The notes under the pieces: model-generated | What the model saw: the letters and a program-made list of their open reading frames with translations, nothing else | What the model was told of the DNA's origin: nothing | Database searches by the model: none | From: Odiellus spinosus | Taxonomy: Eukaryota > Arthropoda > Arachnida > Opiliones > Phalangiidae | Reading direction: 5' to 3' | Assembly: GCA_963920705.1 (NCBI GenBank) | Contig: OY987237.1 | Location: 9,702,601-9,766,600 of the forward strand | DNA length: 64,000 nt | Shown here: positions 10,801 through 23,533 of the stretch, piece after piece | Layout of the letters: each line of letters starts with the position of its first letter | Numbering within the stretch: the first letter of the stretch is position 1 | Made by a program: the position numbers and the translations under genes

Positions 10801-13800
10801 TCGAGGAAGACTCCAAATCAATCGATCCAGACAGGGGTGATGACGTTTTGGTTAGTTTTAAGTGATGAACTTAATGCGGTAGCGCTGGCACATTATCATT
10901 GAAGCATTGTAAATGGATTGGATTTCTTAACCTCTATATAATTATGAGTAGTTTAAATTTATTACGATGGCAGTAGAGACTCTCCCGCTGACCACAAGGC
11001 TGATAACCATGTAGCTGCATACGTCTATGACACCCGAACCGATACCTTGACATATTCTAAGTATGATCGAGACTGATATGAAAGTTGCTCCCGACGGTAA
11101 CATCATGACAATACTATAAAAACAATTTAGTTAGGTATTTAAAGGGAAAATGCAGCCGAACGATTAATTATGTTTAATGTAGGCCTTAACTGTAGAAACC
11201 TTTACAAACAGATCTATTAAACTGGAAATCAATATTTCACACTCAGTTTTAAAATCTAGCCGAATATGTGCCTTTCTCTACTTATAAATCGCCAATTTAC
11301 CATTTTTATCTGGTAAATTACCAAAGGGGTAGTTTATAATTTGAAACTTTATCTATTAAAAGTGAAAATTTGATAAGAAAAGATCAAAAGTTAGGTTTAA
11401 ATCGTCTTCAATAGTTATTCGAGTTTGGCATTGTTAAGAGCATAGGTTGGTGCCAATATCACGTTTAAGGCACTGCTCTATCAATGCAAAGTCAATAAGT
11501 AAAGCATATCATGAAAAACATCACTTTTTTTCACTAGTGTATTGATTGTTTAGTCAGAACTAAGACTCAAGGGAGAGATTTCGAGAAATCGAAACTTCAG
11601 CTGTAAAAGTTTGACAAGAACTCTTCTGCGAACCATTTAACATGGGAGCGAAGGTATTCGAAACTCATCCTATTATACTTGATACAAATTCGTGAAGGAC
11701 AGTAAATTCCTCAAATATTGTTGTGAAACAATGAAACCCCAGAGCCTGGAGGGTTACAGTAATTTTCAAAGGTCTGAGAAAATGAATAGCGGACTAAGTT
11801 TGGCTGTTAAGTACCGCAAGGTACCAAATTCTGCATACCCTTGTTCTTGCGCAATGAGTTCTTGACTCGAGTGATATTATAGTGTTGTACCCGGTTCATT
11901 GGTTAAAAATGACGAAGTTTGAATGTTTTATACCTGAAAATTAATGTTCCTAGTGCTAGTAGAATTACTCCGATAACGGTTAACAGCTTTGGTGATATGT
12001 GCAACACCTTTGTTTTAAATTGAAAGAAATTACAAAAACAAGAGTTAGAATTAGTATTAAAATGTTCATTGTTACTTATACCAGGAGTATATGAGGTCTC
12101 CCTTTTTGGGGGAGTATGAAACCCCTTAATTTTTGCCGCAAAAATCAGCTGATTTACTCGTTTAAACATAATTTAACCATTTTTACATGTTTCTACGCTC
12201 TCTACCTGAACTATATTCGGTGTGGTTATAATTCGGTGAAAGTTGGGCCTTTTTTAATTTCCGATTCGAAGTTTAAAGCAAAAGACAGACAAAATATTGG
12301 ACTATAGAGAGTTAGTGACTTAGTCAACTGTTCACGAGTTTTTAACGTTAGTAGTATGCGCTTCTTCATACTTCCCCTCAAAAGTGGGCTTCTGATATAC
12401 TCCTGCTTTTACTAATTCATTGCACTATCAAAAATGGTTAAAAAGTAGTAATTCTAAAATGTTATTGAACGGGAGTGTACTTGTGTTTGTTACGAGAATG
12501 AACGTAAACTGTGCTAGTTCCCTTTTTCATTGATACGGAATTTAGGTCGATATCATGGCCACGTTTCGAATGTTAAAATCCCTTTTTCAAGCAAATAATC
12601 GAACCAATGTTTTTTTACATAGAATCTCTATAGTTGCCCCACAATTTTTCCATTCTGACCTAGTTGCAAAACTGTTTAAATTTCGGTTTCAAAGTCTCTA
12701 ATATTGAAAATTTAGACTTCTCGACAATGGTGTTGAATAAATAATTTTTGCAAGAGGTGTAGAAGTTTGAAATTTGGAAGGTTGTCTCTGAAATTTACAC
12801 TTTCGGGTTAAATTCTTTCGTCTTGACCAAGGCTCATGAGACAATATGTAAATGAACAAAACCGGATGTGGAAGTCGCCCTATTTTAAATAGCCATGGCA
12901 AAAACGTAACTTTCTACACTTTTCGTTATATTATCTATCCGTGTTTCACATTAGAGATATTAAAAACTTTTTAAGCATTTTTGAAAGCTGGACTCCAGGC
13001 CTAGATATCGTGATATGTTATGTAATACTCACGGCTTTTATACAAATTGGTGATATAATTAGAGCGGCCAGTTCGAAAATCCCGATTATGACACCGAAAG
13101 CAACACCGGAGGCGTCTTTGGTTTCTGCCTTTAAAAATTAGTTTACTATATTAATATAAAGTTTCAAGACTAGAACCCGAGTACATTTGAATGTACTAAA
13201 GTTATTACGTAATTAAGTAGGTATTTAGCATTACTAACTGCTGTAATTAGTTGCCTATTACAACTGGAAAATTTCTATAAGGAATTTATATTTACGGCTG
13301 GGTTCCCGCCAGTTGAATTGGGAAAGTAGCTAATACAGGCTTGGAATTCTAAATCAATAATTTAATGAACAAAATACTGATTCGGCTTCAACAACCCACA
13401 AATAAAATCCTAATTCTATTTATGGAAATGCGTATCTTGAAACGGGCGATTTGAAAATCGGTTTGAATTTACCGTATCGATTTAGATACGCTATTGTGAA
13501 CATAGCTTTAATAGCTTATCCAAATCGATTTGAATATACGCCCGGAATTGTTTTAAGCGCCATCTGTTTTAGTTTTATCCATCGGTTTTAAAATGGTTCC
13601 CGAAGCAGTGTCGAAAAACGAATCGAATCGATTCGAACAAAGGTTTCCAGTTCACATAACTACAGCGAAACGGTTTGAATCGATTAAAAGAACTTGTAGT
13701 GTCCAAAATCTATCAATACAGCTATTTTACTTTTATCAATTATTTTATTCTGCTATTATTCTGCTATGCAGTAGTGACCTTGCATTGTAATAAAGTTTTA

Positions 13801-14993
13801 CCCTGGCATATTTTAGCTGCGCAATGGTTTGTTGTACGTGTTAGTTTTTGAAAACTCGCCTTGTACAAATTATAGTTCACATTAATTAGGTTTTTGTGGG
13901 TTTACGTATATTCTGTATTATAGAAAGCTTTGTGCTTGATCAGACAATATATGATCTTTTTTTTTCAACAGACAATTAAATTTTAGCAGATATATCCGAT
14001 TTTGTTACGTCTGTATTCCGTTAAAAGATTTTTAGATTTAATTCTAGGGATTGAAAAATTAAAAGAAATATTTTCAATTTTGGAAAAAATAACTTAAAAG
14101 GGGAAACTATGAGCTATAATAAATGGAGCAGCTCTTCAATTCATTTTCGGCATCACCTTCGCCAAAAAAATATTTTCAAAATTTTTAGACACATCTTTGG
14201 TGTTTAAAAAGTTTCAATTTAAGTGAAGTATAAATTCATCATATTATTTGAGCCTTCAACAGCGTTATCACGATAGAGTTTATTAAAAACGCTGCCAGAA
14301 AAAGAAACTAGGATATCTGTATACTACGTTGAAGGCTTTAGTTGTTGGGTTCATCTGATTGGTTCAATTTTATACTTCACTTACATTCAAACTTAACCAA
14401 AACTCTAGAATAAACGTGTCCAATAATTGAGAAATACAATCTTGAATACGTTTTTCACCATGGTGATTCTGAAAATAATTCCAAAAGCTATTTTAAGCGC
14501 GTGGTTTCCATTTTAACTTTCAGCCTAACTTCTATGGGGATAAGTGTTAAAGAAGGTGATTTGTGCAGTTTAATTAAACCCCTCAAAGTACACGAGATAG
14601 CTAATTCTGGAAGGCCTCGCGTTGCCCCTTTTTCTTGTCCTCTGAGCTTTTCTATAACTTATTTCAGTTCTTCATAGAATCATAATCCTTTATAGGATTT
14701 GTGCTAAATATTCAAAAATAACTTACCAATGAAGGAAAAAAGGGTGCCAAAACGTTAATAGCGGCGAAAGTGAAAAATTCCGTCAAAGCCAGAACCATGA
14801 TGAGCAATATAATTTTCCAAGACATTTTTTCCTTTTCACTTTCGACGTAGTTTTCTTGGTTGGGATCTCCATTTTTCTTCTCCAACGACCACAAATGCTG
14901 CGTTTTTGCCCTTTTGAAACTGCTCGAAGCCCCTAGTCCACCGAAAGCGGTTAGTCGCACAATACTGTATTGAGATTTTGGTCTCTTTTCCAT
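7875..14993 (-). CDS. SLC18B1-like major facilitator transporter (paralog 2), complete
   Basis: Thirteen exons, 5' to 3' on the minus strand: 14993-14727, 13128-13033, 12007-11934, 11113-10966, 10329-10261, 10186-10099, 10036-9897, 9830-9732, 9657-9566, 9490-9395, 9166-9092, 8101-8008 and 7931-7875 (stop TGA). All junctions keep phase and give a 464-residue protein, close to the usual family length of about 450-480. ATG 14993 (MEKRPKSQ) is preceded by an in-frame TAA at 15036-15038, which supports the start. About 57 hydrophilic residues precede the first membrane segment; antiporter motif C is intact (GLGITVGPAIGGVLYD). The exons from 13128 to 8008 equal those of the plus-strand paralog in length, except that one 239-nt exon there is split here into 140 + 99 nt. 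It probably moves a small amine in exchange for protons in an internal membrane; substrate unknown. Confidence 0.93.
8102..9091 (-). other. Intron of paralog 2 with G/C-run element
   Basis: The 990-bp intron includes a GC-rich patch (8160-8330) with a chance open frame on the minus strand, the G/C-run inverted repeat at 8839-8969 and another run of 12 G at 9052-9063. No coding homology is recognised. Confidence 0.6.
8839..8969. mobile_element. Small inverted-repeat element with C14 and G14 tracts
   Basis: The left end AGACGGCAGGCCGA is followed by 14 C; the right end is 14 G followed by TCGGTCTGCCGTCT. The ends are inverted copies with one mismatch, separated by about 75 bp of AT-rich sequence. 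I cannot define a convincing target-site duplication. It is either a MITE or an unusual hairpin. Confidence 0.6.
9327..9366. repeat. AT-rich perfect hairpin in intron
   Basis: Inverted arms of about 18 nt (CAAAAATATATATAAAAAC and its complement) around a 1-3 nt loop, in the intron between exons 9490-9395 and 9166-9092 of paralog 2. Confidence 0.6.
11114..11933 (-). other. Intron of paralog 2 with remnant of TTAA element
   Basis: The 820-bp intron begins near 11140 with TATTTAAAGGGAAAATGCAGCC, which resembles the end of the TTAA element family, but no matching second end is clear. Nothing coding is seen. Confidence 0.45.
12008..14726 (-). other. Two large 5' introns of paralog 2
   Basis: These introns (12008-13032 and 13129-14726) flank exon 13033-13128. 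They hold no recognisable exon of another gene. The second contains a copy of the GGCATGGTGATT repeat (about 14170-14490). Confidence 0.6.
14170..14490. mobile_element. GGCATGGTGATT repeat family, copy 1 (diverged)
   Basis: Shares with two other loci the blocks TTTTTAGACACATCTTTGG, the hairpin-like pair around CATATTATTTGAGCCTTCAAC, and the end CACCATGGTGATTCTGAAAA. In this copy the two halves face each other, so it is an old fold-back element with loose boundaries. Confidence 0.5.
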
Positions 14994-15038
14994 CGAGTAT
15001 TTTTCTAAGTTCGCAAAATTGACGATACAAGTTATTTA

Positions 15039-16780
15039 AAACTAAAATATTTCTAACTTTACCCTATAACTGGAAGCTCTGACTAGAGCGACGTAACGAC
15101 ACAACCGCGTTAACTAATTCAGTTTATAAAACTATCTCTAGTAGGAATATAGAGATGAAGTTTGCGAGTGTAGATGTTGAATGAGAATATTAAATAATTT
15201 TTTGTTTTTACCATATATTTTGGATGGATTTATTTGGGACCAAATCGGGTCAATGCCGAAGAGCCAGTCCTATTTTCGTAGGCCAGGGTCGAATTATGGT
15301 ACCCTTAAACTCATTTCACCATTCAATATTTATATATCTGATGTGTAACCCAGTTTATTCGCGCGAATTGTATATGTTTACTCGCATTGTCAACGTTCAT
15401 GTAATTGTACGCATCAAGGGGGAGTTTTAACCTTCCGAGATAACTGTATTCGTGGGGTGAGATATTATTCTGGCTGAGTCTGAGTGTGTGTCTGTTGTTT
15501 GTTAACTAACATCTTCCCGTGTCTAGTTAAAAATAGTTAATGACTCTCGTCAAGGCCATCATCTATTCTATATATAGACAAAGCGTCAACTTTACCAATT
15601 GGACAGATGGATCCCTAGCTTTCAACACGTACGAAGTTTACGGTGGAGTGTTAGTTGACTTTGAACCAATTGTAATTCGTAAAGTTGACTGTGTGGAATA
15701 GAAAATGGGAATAGACACTAGATATCAATCACTTGTAATTTAACTTTTTGATGTATTGAAACGTAATACAGGGTGTTTCGAAAATGGTGGTAGGACCGAG
15801 CTACAGTGGGTCATTTTAAATAATAATTAATAATGTATGTCGTATAATAATTAATATTACGGTAACTAATTTACGATATCACTAAATAATTTAATTCGTA
15901 AGGTATTTTAGAAGATATTTAAGAAATAGGGCTCAAATAGGTCAAATTTACGCGGATAGAGCGGAATTATAGGTACATTATATAAGTAACCCAAACTTAG
16001 TAACGTCATAATTGACTAAATTGGGTAGGTTTGGTACACAATGTTAAACAACTCTCCCTGAACCAAGGTATATACAACGAAATATATGTATTTTTCGCGT
16101 TTTACGACATATCTCTGTGATTGTATTAAAAATTGTACAAAGCACCAACCAAATGTTCTATTTATCAGAATATGAATTAATTCTAACATACGCGTACCTG
16201 AAATGATACTCGCGATTTAAAAACAGCCCTTTACTATATATAGCAAATTTATTCTGTCATGTCAGCCGCGTTCAGAGAGACATACCGGAGATTAAGCCTC
16301 TATAGAAGATAGTATCCGGTTTCGTACCAAACTGAGCAGAAATTTTAACTGGTTAATCTCGACCGAAACGCCCCGTTTTCAATCAACATTTGTTTTTAGT
16401 TACCTTTTCGTAATTATAGAAATTTACCTTATAGTTATAACGAAAAACTTAATTTTTGGCCAACAAAAATCTTGATTGAAAGCGCGCCTTTATCCTTACG
16501 GGAAACAATTAAAAGTAAGGTTAGGTTAGAGCACGTGGTACTCAATTTTATCTTCAAATATTATATTTTAGGTAAGATTAGGTTAGACCTCTTAGTATAT
16601 ATACTCGGAGAGGTAATATTTTGTTTTCCCATCTTTTTTAATATGCTTTATGAATCATAAAGTACTGACGTGCTCTTTTACGACTTCTGATCCTGGGAAT
16701 TTTATTGTTACCTTTTAAAATATCTTTTGTTGCATTGTATTTCAGATAATTAGCTCAGTAATTTACTATATCTTCTAATA
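15039..16780. other. Region 5' of paralog 2, no gene seen
   Basis: This should include the 5' UTR and promoter of the minus-strand transporter, but no TATA or initiator element stands out. Short open frames near 15.2 and 16.5 kb have no recognisable features. Confidence 0.5.
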
Positions 16781-16783
16781 TAT

Positions 16784-18172
16784 ATGGGTAATTTATTTTT
16801 TTCATATGCATGGGCAATTTTATATTTTCATGGGCAATTTTATATTTTCATGGGGAATTTATATTTTTCATATATATGGGAAATTTATATTTTTCATGCA
16901 TGGGACATTTATATTTTTCATATATATGGGAAATTTAAATTTTTCATATGTATGGGACATTTATATTTTTCATATATGGGAAATTTATATTTTTCACATA
17001 TATGGGAAATTTGTTTTTCACATAATGGGAAATTTTTATTTTTTCATATATGGGACATTTATATTTTTAATATATATGGGACATTTATATTTTTCATATA
17101 TATGGGAAATTTATATATTTTTCATATATATATGGGGATTTTATTATATTTTTTCATGTATATGGGAAATTTATATTTTTTCATATATATGGGAAATTTA
17201 TATTTTTTCATATATATGGGAAATTTATATTTTTTCATATATATGGGAAATTTATATTTTTTCATATATATGGGAAATTTATATTTTTTCATATATATGG
17301 GAAATTTATATTTTTTCATATATATGGGAAATTTATATTTTTTCATATATATGGGAAATTTATATTTTTTCATATATATGGGAAATTTATATTTTTTCAT
17401 ATATATGGGAAATTTATATTTTTTTCATATATATGGGAAATTTATATTTTTTCATATATATGGGACATTTATATTTTTTCATATATATGGGACATTTATA
17501 TTTTTTCATATATATGGGACATTTATATTTTTTCATATATATGGGACATTTATATTTTTTCATATATATGGGACATTTATATTTTTTCATATATATGGGA
17601 CATTTATATTTTTTCATATATATGGGACATTTATATTTTTTCATATATATGGGACATTTATATTTTTTCATATATATGGGACATTTATATTTTTTCTAAT
17701 ATATGGGACATTTATATTTTTTCTAATATATGGGACATTTATATTTTTTCATATATATGGGACATTTATATTTTTTCATATATATGGGACATTTATATTT
17801 TTACTTATATATGGGGAATTTATTATATTTTTACTTATATATGGGGAATTTATTATATTTTTACTTATATATGGGGAATTTATTATATTTTTACTTATAT
17901 ATGGGGAATTTATTAAATTTTTACTTATATATGGGGAATTTATTATATTTTTACTTATATATGGGGAATTTATTATATTTTTACTTATATATGGGGAATT
18001 TATTATATTTTTACTTATATATGGGGAATTTATTATATTTTTACTTATATATGGGGAATTTATTATATTTTTACTTATATATGGGGAATTTAATATATAT
18101 ATATATATAATATATGGGGAATTTATTATATATATAATATATGGGGAAATTATAATTATATATGGAGAGAAA
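16784..18172. repeat. 1.4-kb AT-rich minisatellite with 27- and 30-bp blocks
   Basis: About 45-50 tandem units of the type ATATATGGGAAATTTATAT. Four zones can be read: irregular units (16784-17155); 27-bp units with GGGAAA (about 17156-17455); 27-bp units with GGGACA (about 17456-17800); 30-bp units with GGGGAATTTATTATAT (about 17808-18090); then a decaying tail. Units within a zone are almost identical. Because the main periods are multiples of three and lack stops, the array gives long open frames on both strands (464 codons on plus) encoding repeats such as MGNLYFFIY; these are by-products and not genes. Confidence 0.95.
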
Positions 18173-18833
18173 CCTTGAAAGAGATAACATCAGTCCTCGT
18201 AAAATGGCATCTGCTTATTTATTAGCCCCGCCTTACCACGGCCATCTTAATTAAATACCATTCTCTGTGAATCTAAGTTAGGAAGTGGTCAATTAATAAT
18301 GAGACGCCTTTTTACATTAAAGTGTGCGAAGATGATAGCAAAGACTAAAACTATTTCTCAATTAGCTTCATAAGGGGTTCAATTCGTTCTTGCTATGAAT
18401 TAGAGTTTCGATCATGCGTTTCAAATCAAGGCATTTTTCAAAAGCCCACCTTGATCGAGCTCTTGATAAATTATGTACATTCATTGAAAGTAATCGCTAA
18501 AAATTAATTATTAGGCCTTAAGTCTTTACCCTCTCTTACAAAAACTATTGGTAAATTATTAAAGTTATATAGCTACATAAATATCCTACCTTTCATAATT
18601 CTGTACGATTGTAGATTTTGTATTGTACCTATAAACCTCTATTGCTTTATATGGATACAGAAATTGACAGGTTTTTTTATCGGTTAATCTAGAAGTATAT
18701 TTCAAGTATACGTGAGCGGTGACGTCTATATTAATGTAATTTTATGTAGAAAAACGAGGGTTGTACGTATGCTTCATGTTTCTAATATGCAAGGCATCAT
18801 TATGTGAAGGGCACACACGAAAGTTATAGGTAT
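18173..18833. other. Unannotated stretch after the minisatellite
   Basis: No exon, RNA gene or delimited repeat is recognised here. Confidence 0.5.
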
Positions 18834-18837
18834 TTAA

Positions 18838-18863
18838 AGGGAGAATGCAACCTAATAGAAAGT

Positions 18864-18904
<41 letters not shown>

Positions 18905-19266
18905 CGATTTCTTATCGTTTAAATAGGCCTAATCCGTCAATAAAAAGTTTACAAAACAAATATATTAAACTAGAAATAAATTTAAAACTTATTCTGAAAA
19001 TAGGCTTAGCGTGAATCATGGAGATTCTGAATTGCCTCCGTGTAAGGTCAAGCGACCTAAAAGCCCATCGTTCACTAGAGATCTCCACGAGACTTACAAT
19101 AGACCTTATACGCAAGAAAGTCAGGATCTCCAAGAATCCCGCTAATCCTATTTTCCGGATAAGTTTTAAATTTATTTCTAGTTTAATATTTATTCGTTAA
19201 TTTTTTCACTAGTGTATTAGTCCTATTTAAACACTAAGGCATCGATAAAAAAAATCACTTCTCCCT
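18838..19266. mobile_element. TTAA-flanked inverted-repeat element, copy 2
   Basis: The element begins AGGGAGAATGCAACCTAATA and ends ATCACTTCTCCCT, with TTAA on both sides (18834-18837 and 19267-19270). The body is a large fold-back: AATAGGCCTAATCC near the left is mirrored by GTATTAGTCCTATT near the right, and the centre carries mirrored ATCATGGAGATTCTGAATT / AGGATCTCCAAGAATCC. A run of 37 T (18865-18901) has expanded just inside the left end. Confidence 0.8.
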
Positions 19267-19271
19267 TTAAA

Positions 19272-20570
19272 ATGAGCAATCATTGTCGAATAATTTTAAG
19301 TCCAATGTTAAAAAGTCGCAAAAAACTTATTTTAATATTGCCATAAGTGAAGCAAAAGAAAATTTTCCCACGATACGCTAAGTGGGGTAAAATGTTGCGA
19401 CGGTCGAAGCAAGTGAGAGTTAGAGATATAGCCTATTAATAACTAACACGACATCAATTAAATGGGCAAAAATGGAGTAATTAGATTAGTCACGAACCTC
19501 TCAGTAGCTCTACCAAAATTGTATTTATAAAATATAAAAAAAAAAAAAAACTATGATTTCTGAATCAACCTTGAACTTCCCCATTAAAGCCAGCGAGAAA
19601 AATATTTTGTTTTAGTATTGAAACTCGAAAATTCCGAAAGAGCCATATTACAAACCGCCCGAATTTTATGGAAATAAATCCACTGGCAATCCAGATTACT
19701 TTTTGCCTCCGTGCCTTTACCATATAGGCGTCAATGTAAAAATGCCAGTCGCTGACTTTTCTCCTCCAAGGTTAAACTTTAGGAATGAGCTATTTGATGG
19801 TTTACTATTTAAAGGGAGTGTGAAAAATAGTAAAATATTTTTCCAAAAATATGCGTTGTAAAGTATAGTGTTTAATTAAACTTAGCAGAACAATTATGGA
19901 AATTGAAGAGCGAAACCGAACAGTTGTCTGACGTTTGATTTATTATAATAGAAGGAATACGAGAAACTCTTTAGTTTTGTAATAGTAGTCTTAAAGGAAG
20001 GGTGAAAAAGAAAATAAATTCATTTTTTATCGATTTTTTTTCTTTTTTTTTTGAAACGTTAAGGAATTAAGTCTCTGAATTGTACAAACAAATTGCTAAT
20101 TAAAAATTATAGTTAATTGAATTACGGAAATAAACTACATCATATATCGAAAAAAAAAAAAAAAAAAACATAACTATTTTTTTTAGACATTTTCGGTTTA
20201 TATCGGTATATTGCGAGTTTTAATTTAATCGGGCTGAAAATATTAACCATAAAGCTTTGGTATACATATACCTTTCATTATTGTTAATTTTATTATAAAT
20301 AAATCAAAATTAAGCTTACTCATATTTTTGATGGTAAGATGGGGAAAGATTCCTTTAAACCGGCGTGATGTCGTACTTTTAATGATTTTTAGTCTTTGTC
20401 GGAACGTTCGCGAGTGCCCGAAGAGGAGATTCAATGTTTGCTCAATTTTGCTTCATTTTACTGAATTAAAAAAGGATTGATATCGTCTAATGTTTCCCCC
20501 CAATGACGTTATAAATCCACTTCGGCTTTACCGTTTTTTAACTCCTCTTGAAGCCAATTGGTTTAGGTAT
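19272..20570. other. No gene seen; solitary TTTAAAGGGAG-like ends
   Basis: Contains short matches to TTAA-element ends (near 19807 and 19993) without a clear partner, plus A- and T-runs near 20040 and 20150. Nothing coding is supported. Confidence 0.45.
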
Positions 20571-20577
20571 ATTACAC

Positions 20578-21005
20578 CAGAAGCCGATGAAACCCTCCTT
20601 TGAAGCGTATTATTCACGGATCTTGTTCAACCTAGTCTGATGGGGTAAGTTTCAAAAACCCCGATTTGTACGCCTCCTAAAGGTAAAATGTTTGTGGGTG
20701 GAGCTACTTGACCATGGGCAGTAGAGTTTATTTCATCCATTCCGCGAAAAGTGAATTCAGTGACTTTCTTAAAGATTAAATTCGAAACCTGGGGTACGCG
20801 TGGGAACGCTACAGCTCGGGATATTCTTGCATTCAGGATGGGCTGGGAATAAATCACACGCGTCATAAATGTTTTGAAGCCTTTTTCCTGAATAGAGAGA
20901 GAGGGTTACGAACTAGACCCTTTACGAGCTAGTAAAAAGAGGAATATTTACCCCGACTGCAATATCAGATTAATATACTTCAAAGGAGAGTTTCATCGGC
21001 TTCTA
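20578..21005. mobile_element. CAGAAGCC inverted-repeat element, copy 1
   Basis: Ends CAGAAGCCGATGAAACCCTC and its inverted partner (GAGTTTCATCGGCTTCT) enclose 428 bp. The 7-mer ATTACAC is directly repeated on both sides (20571-20577 and 21006-21012), which marks a target-site duplication. Interior similarity to the copy at 60.6 kb includes GTACGCCTCCTAA. No transposase is encoded. Confidence 0.8.
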
Positions 21006-21012
21006 ATTACAC

Positions 21013-21760
21013 GTATACTTTATCGTCGCTATGAGAAACAATAGCTGGCAGAATTATAATAATGAAATCTCCGCTCGTAAATTTTAACTTATTAATATGA
21101 AAGCAATATTTAAAGGGTGGGTGAAGAGAAAAAAGTCATTACTATTAATCATACTATTAAAAATAAGATTCGTTCGCTTTTCAGTAATCACAGTTGGACA
21201 GCTGTGACACGCTCTTCATATCTCTCCAAATCTAAGTGTTTTAATGGTTTTCACGCGCACAGTAGCGTATAGTTTAAATTAAAATGAATGGTATAGGACT
21301 TTATAAATGAAATATTTTCACGAAAAAACCGCGAAAACAACTTTCACGTGCAAGGTAGAATAGATTAATATACACGCAAAATTTTTGAACACCTGCTATA
21401 GCTAGCCCTAATCAGAAAGAGGCGGTTCTTAGGGGATGTTAAATATACTTCCTCTCACTTGCATTGAATAATAGGCCCCACCAAAAAATCAGTCTTCTAT
21501 AAATTCGGAGTAAGTTCGAACCAAGTGAACGAGCCCAATCTCGAGAGATCGTTAAAATATTCTCTTTTCCTTCGTGGGAAAATTCACTATTGACGAGAAG
21601 TTTTAAATTGTCCATTTTAAACTTATTTTATTTTTATTTATTTTTTATTAATTCATTGTACCAAAATTTTTTAATATTACGCATTTTGTTAATAATATAA
21701 CGCATTGCGTGACCAATAAAAACTATCGAAGACTCGCTCTAGCGGTATCTAGGGTAAATC
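21013..21760. other. No gene seen
   Basis: AT-rich. Contains a solitary TTTAAAGGGTGGGTGAAGAG motif near 21111 and a weak copy of the CACGTG dispersed repeat near 21318. No exon is supported. Confidence 0.45.
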
Positions 21761-21763
21761 CAC

Positions 21764-22018
21764 GTATTTTTAGACACGTTTTTGGTGTTTAAACTAATTT
21801 CTAAAGTTTGGTAAAATTAAAAAATAGGCCGGCGTTTGATGCCGAAGACCTGGCCATCAAACACCGGCCTATTCTTTTAATGTTAGCACATTACAAGCAC
21901 TGTTGAAGGCTGAAATAATATGATTGGCCCAAATATATAATTTACCAAAAACCTGTCTAAAAATTCCGAAAAACTCTCGTAAACGTTTTTTTGGCATGGT
22001 GATTCCGAAAATAAATTC
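21764..22018. mobile_element. GGCATGGTGATT repeat family, copy 2 (fold-back)
   Basis: The left part TTTTTAGACACGTTTTTGG is mirrored by AAAACCTGTCTAAAAATTCC at the right, and the right end GGCATGGTGATTCCGAAAATAA matches the inverted left end of the copy at 56.1 kb. The centre has a strong GC hairpin: AATAGGCCGGCGTTTGATG pairs with CATCAAACACCGGCCTATT around a short loop (21830-21873). Confidence 0.65.
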
Positions 22019-23533
22019 AAAAGTTGATCCTTTAAAGCTCAGTTTCCCTTTAATCCAGAAATTTCTGCTTCTCATTTGAACTTGTTAAATAACGTTCCAG
22101 AATCATAACTAGTAATCAAGCGCAAAAATGATAATCTAGATGTTTGTATTATTTTAATTTTAAGTTTCTTTTGAACGCATCAACCTATAGGGTTTAAAAA
22201 TTTGCATATGGAATAGGGAAACCTGAACAGGCCACACTAAGTTTATATTCTTGTACACAGGTTTCATAACACCATAAAATGTAATTATAATATCACCCAT
22301 CTCGAAAATACACCATATTATAATCGATGGAAAAGAAACAAATGCGATTTTATGTAGTTGAAGCATGCTTTTTTTTTTTACCTTCAGAGTCCTCGCTTGA
22401 ATCGAGCATGCGCACCATAGGTATTTTTTCGTATTTAGTTCCTGTATCATAGTAATTTAATTTCATCTAGTTTTGCTTCTTCGAGTAATGTACCTCCCGT
22501 CTTCCGTTTTATTATATATTTTCAAAGAGCGTGAATTAGTTTGAAATATGCAGATAGGATCCTTCTCGTTGACGTCAAAAAAGGCGCGAAAACTTATTAT
22601 TTTCCCGCGTAAACTGTCTGGATGTCTTGTCAGGGATAATGTATCGTTTTAATCATCAATAATTTAACTCTTACGCGTCTTCTCCGTTATTAAAGCAGAG
22701 CTACACGAAGTTATTGAGGCCCGCGACTAAAGCCAGTTCACCTTTCTCTTTAACGCGAGGCATTGAAATGCTTATGGAATAATATTTAAACCTCCATGTA
22801 TACGTAAGAGTGTTTTTGTCAGAAAAAAACCAAAAAAACACATTGACGTTAATCCTTCGGTAAAGGCTTTTAATCGCACACACTCGCTAAGTTTTATATT
22901 CAAAAACCAGCCATTGTAGAAGACCTATATAAATCATTAATTCCTTAAAATTAATAATTTATTCCAATTTTCTTGGATAAAGTGTAAATTTCTATGAACA
23001 ACATAGTACGCTATCTTTCCATATGGTAAATCCAAGGACTAATTCTGTATTACTTCTATCTTCTTTGCATTAACGTTTTGTACAGTCGTATATTAGCCTT
23101 AATGGCTGGGGAAAAGTTTGGGAATTTGAAAATTAAGTTGAAAGTTTTAGTAGAAAGTCGTGAAATTTGAAAATTGGATTTAAAGATTAGGGAAAAGTTG
23201 TGGAATTTTAAAAATTGGGTTAAATATGGTTAGGACAAAGTGGTGAAATTTTAGCATATGGTTAATTGGTCAACGATTGAATTTTAGAGTTCAAAGTTTA
23301 ACGATAATTTTTTTTTTAATAACGATACCTTTAACGTTGAACGAAGATTAACGCTCAATCTTCTTAATTTTAGGAAACGAAAATTAGTAACTGTAAACCC
23401 CTTTACGCAATTAATCTGTTACAATTATCGAAATAAAATGATTGCCAATGCGATTAGCCAGTGATAAATTTTAACGTTTATAAATTTCGAATTTACTTCT
23501 ACACTTATTGTGTCGACTACATTTCTTTTCTAA
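22019..23533. other. No gene seen
   Basis: Holds only short chance open frames. A local degenerate repetition (GGGAAAAGTTTGGGAATTTG, GGGAAAAGTTGTGGAATTTT) lies at 23107-23260 and resembles the motif at 40.02-40.14 kb. Confidence 0.45.

Noticed and set aside
16784-18178. 464-codon plus-strand open frame (and 297-, 126-, 92- and 85-codon companions) with MGNLYFFIY-type peptide repeats
   Set aside because: It coincides exactly with the minisatellite. Several frames on both strands stay open simply because the unit length is a multiple of three and lacks stops.
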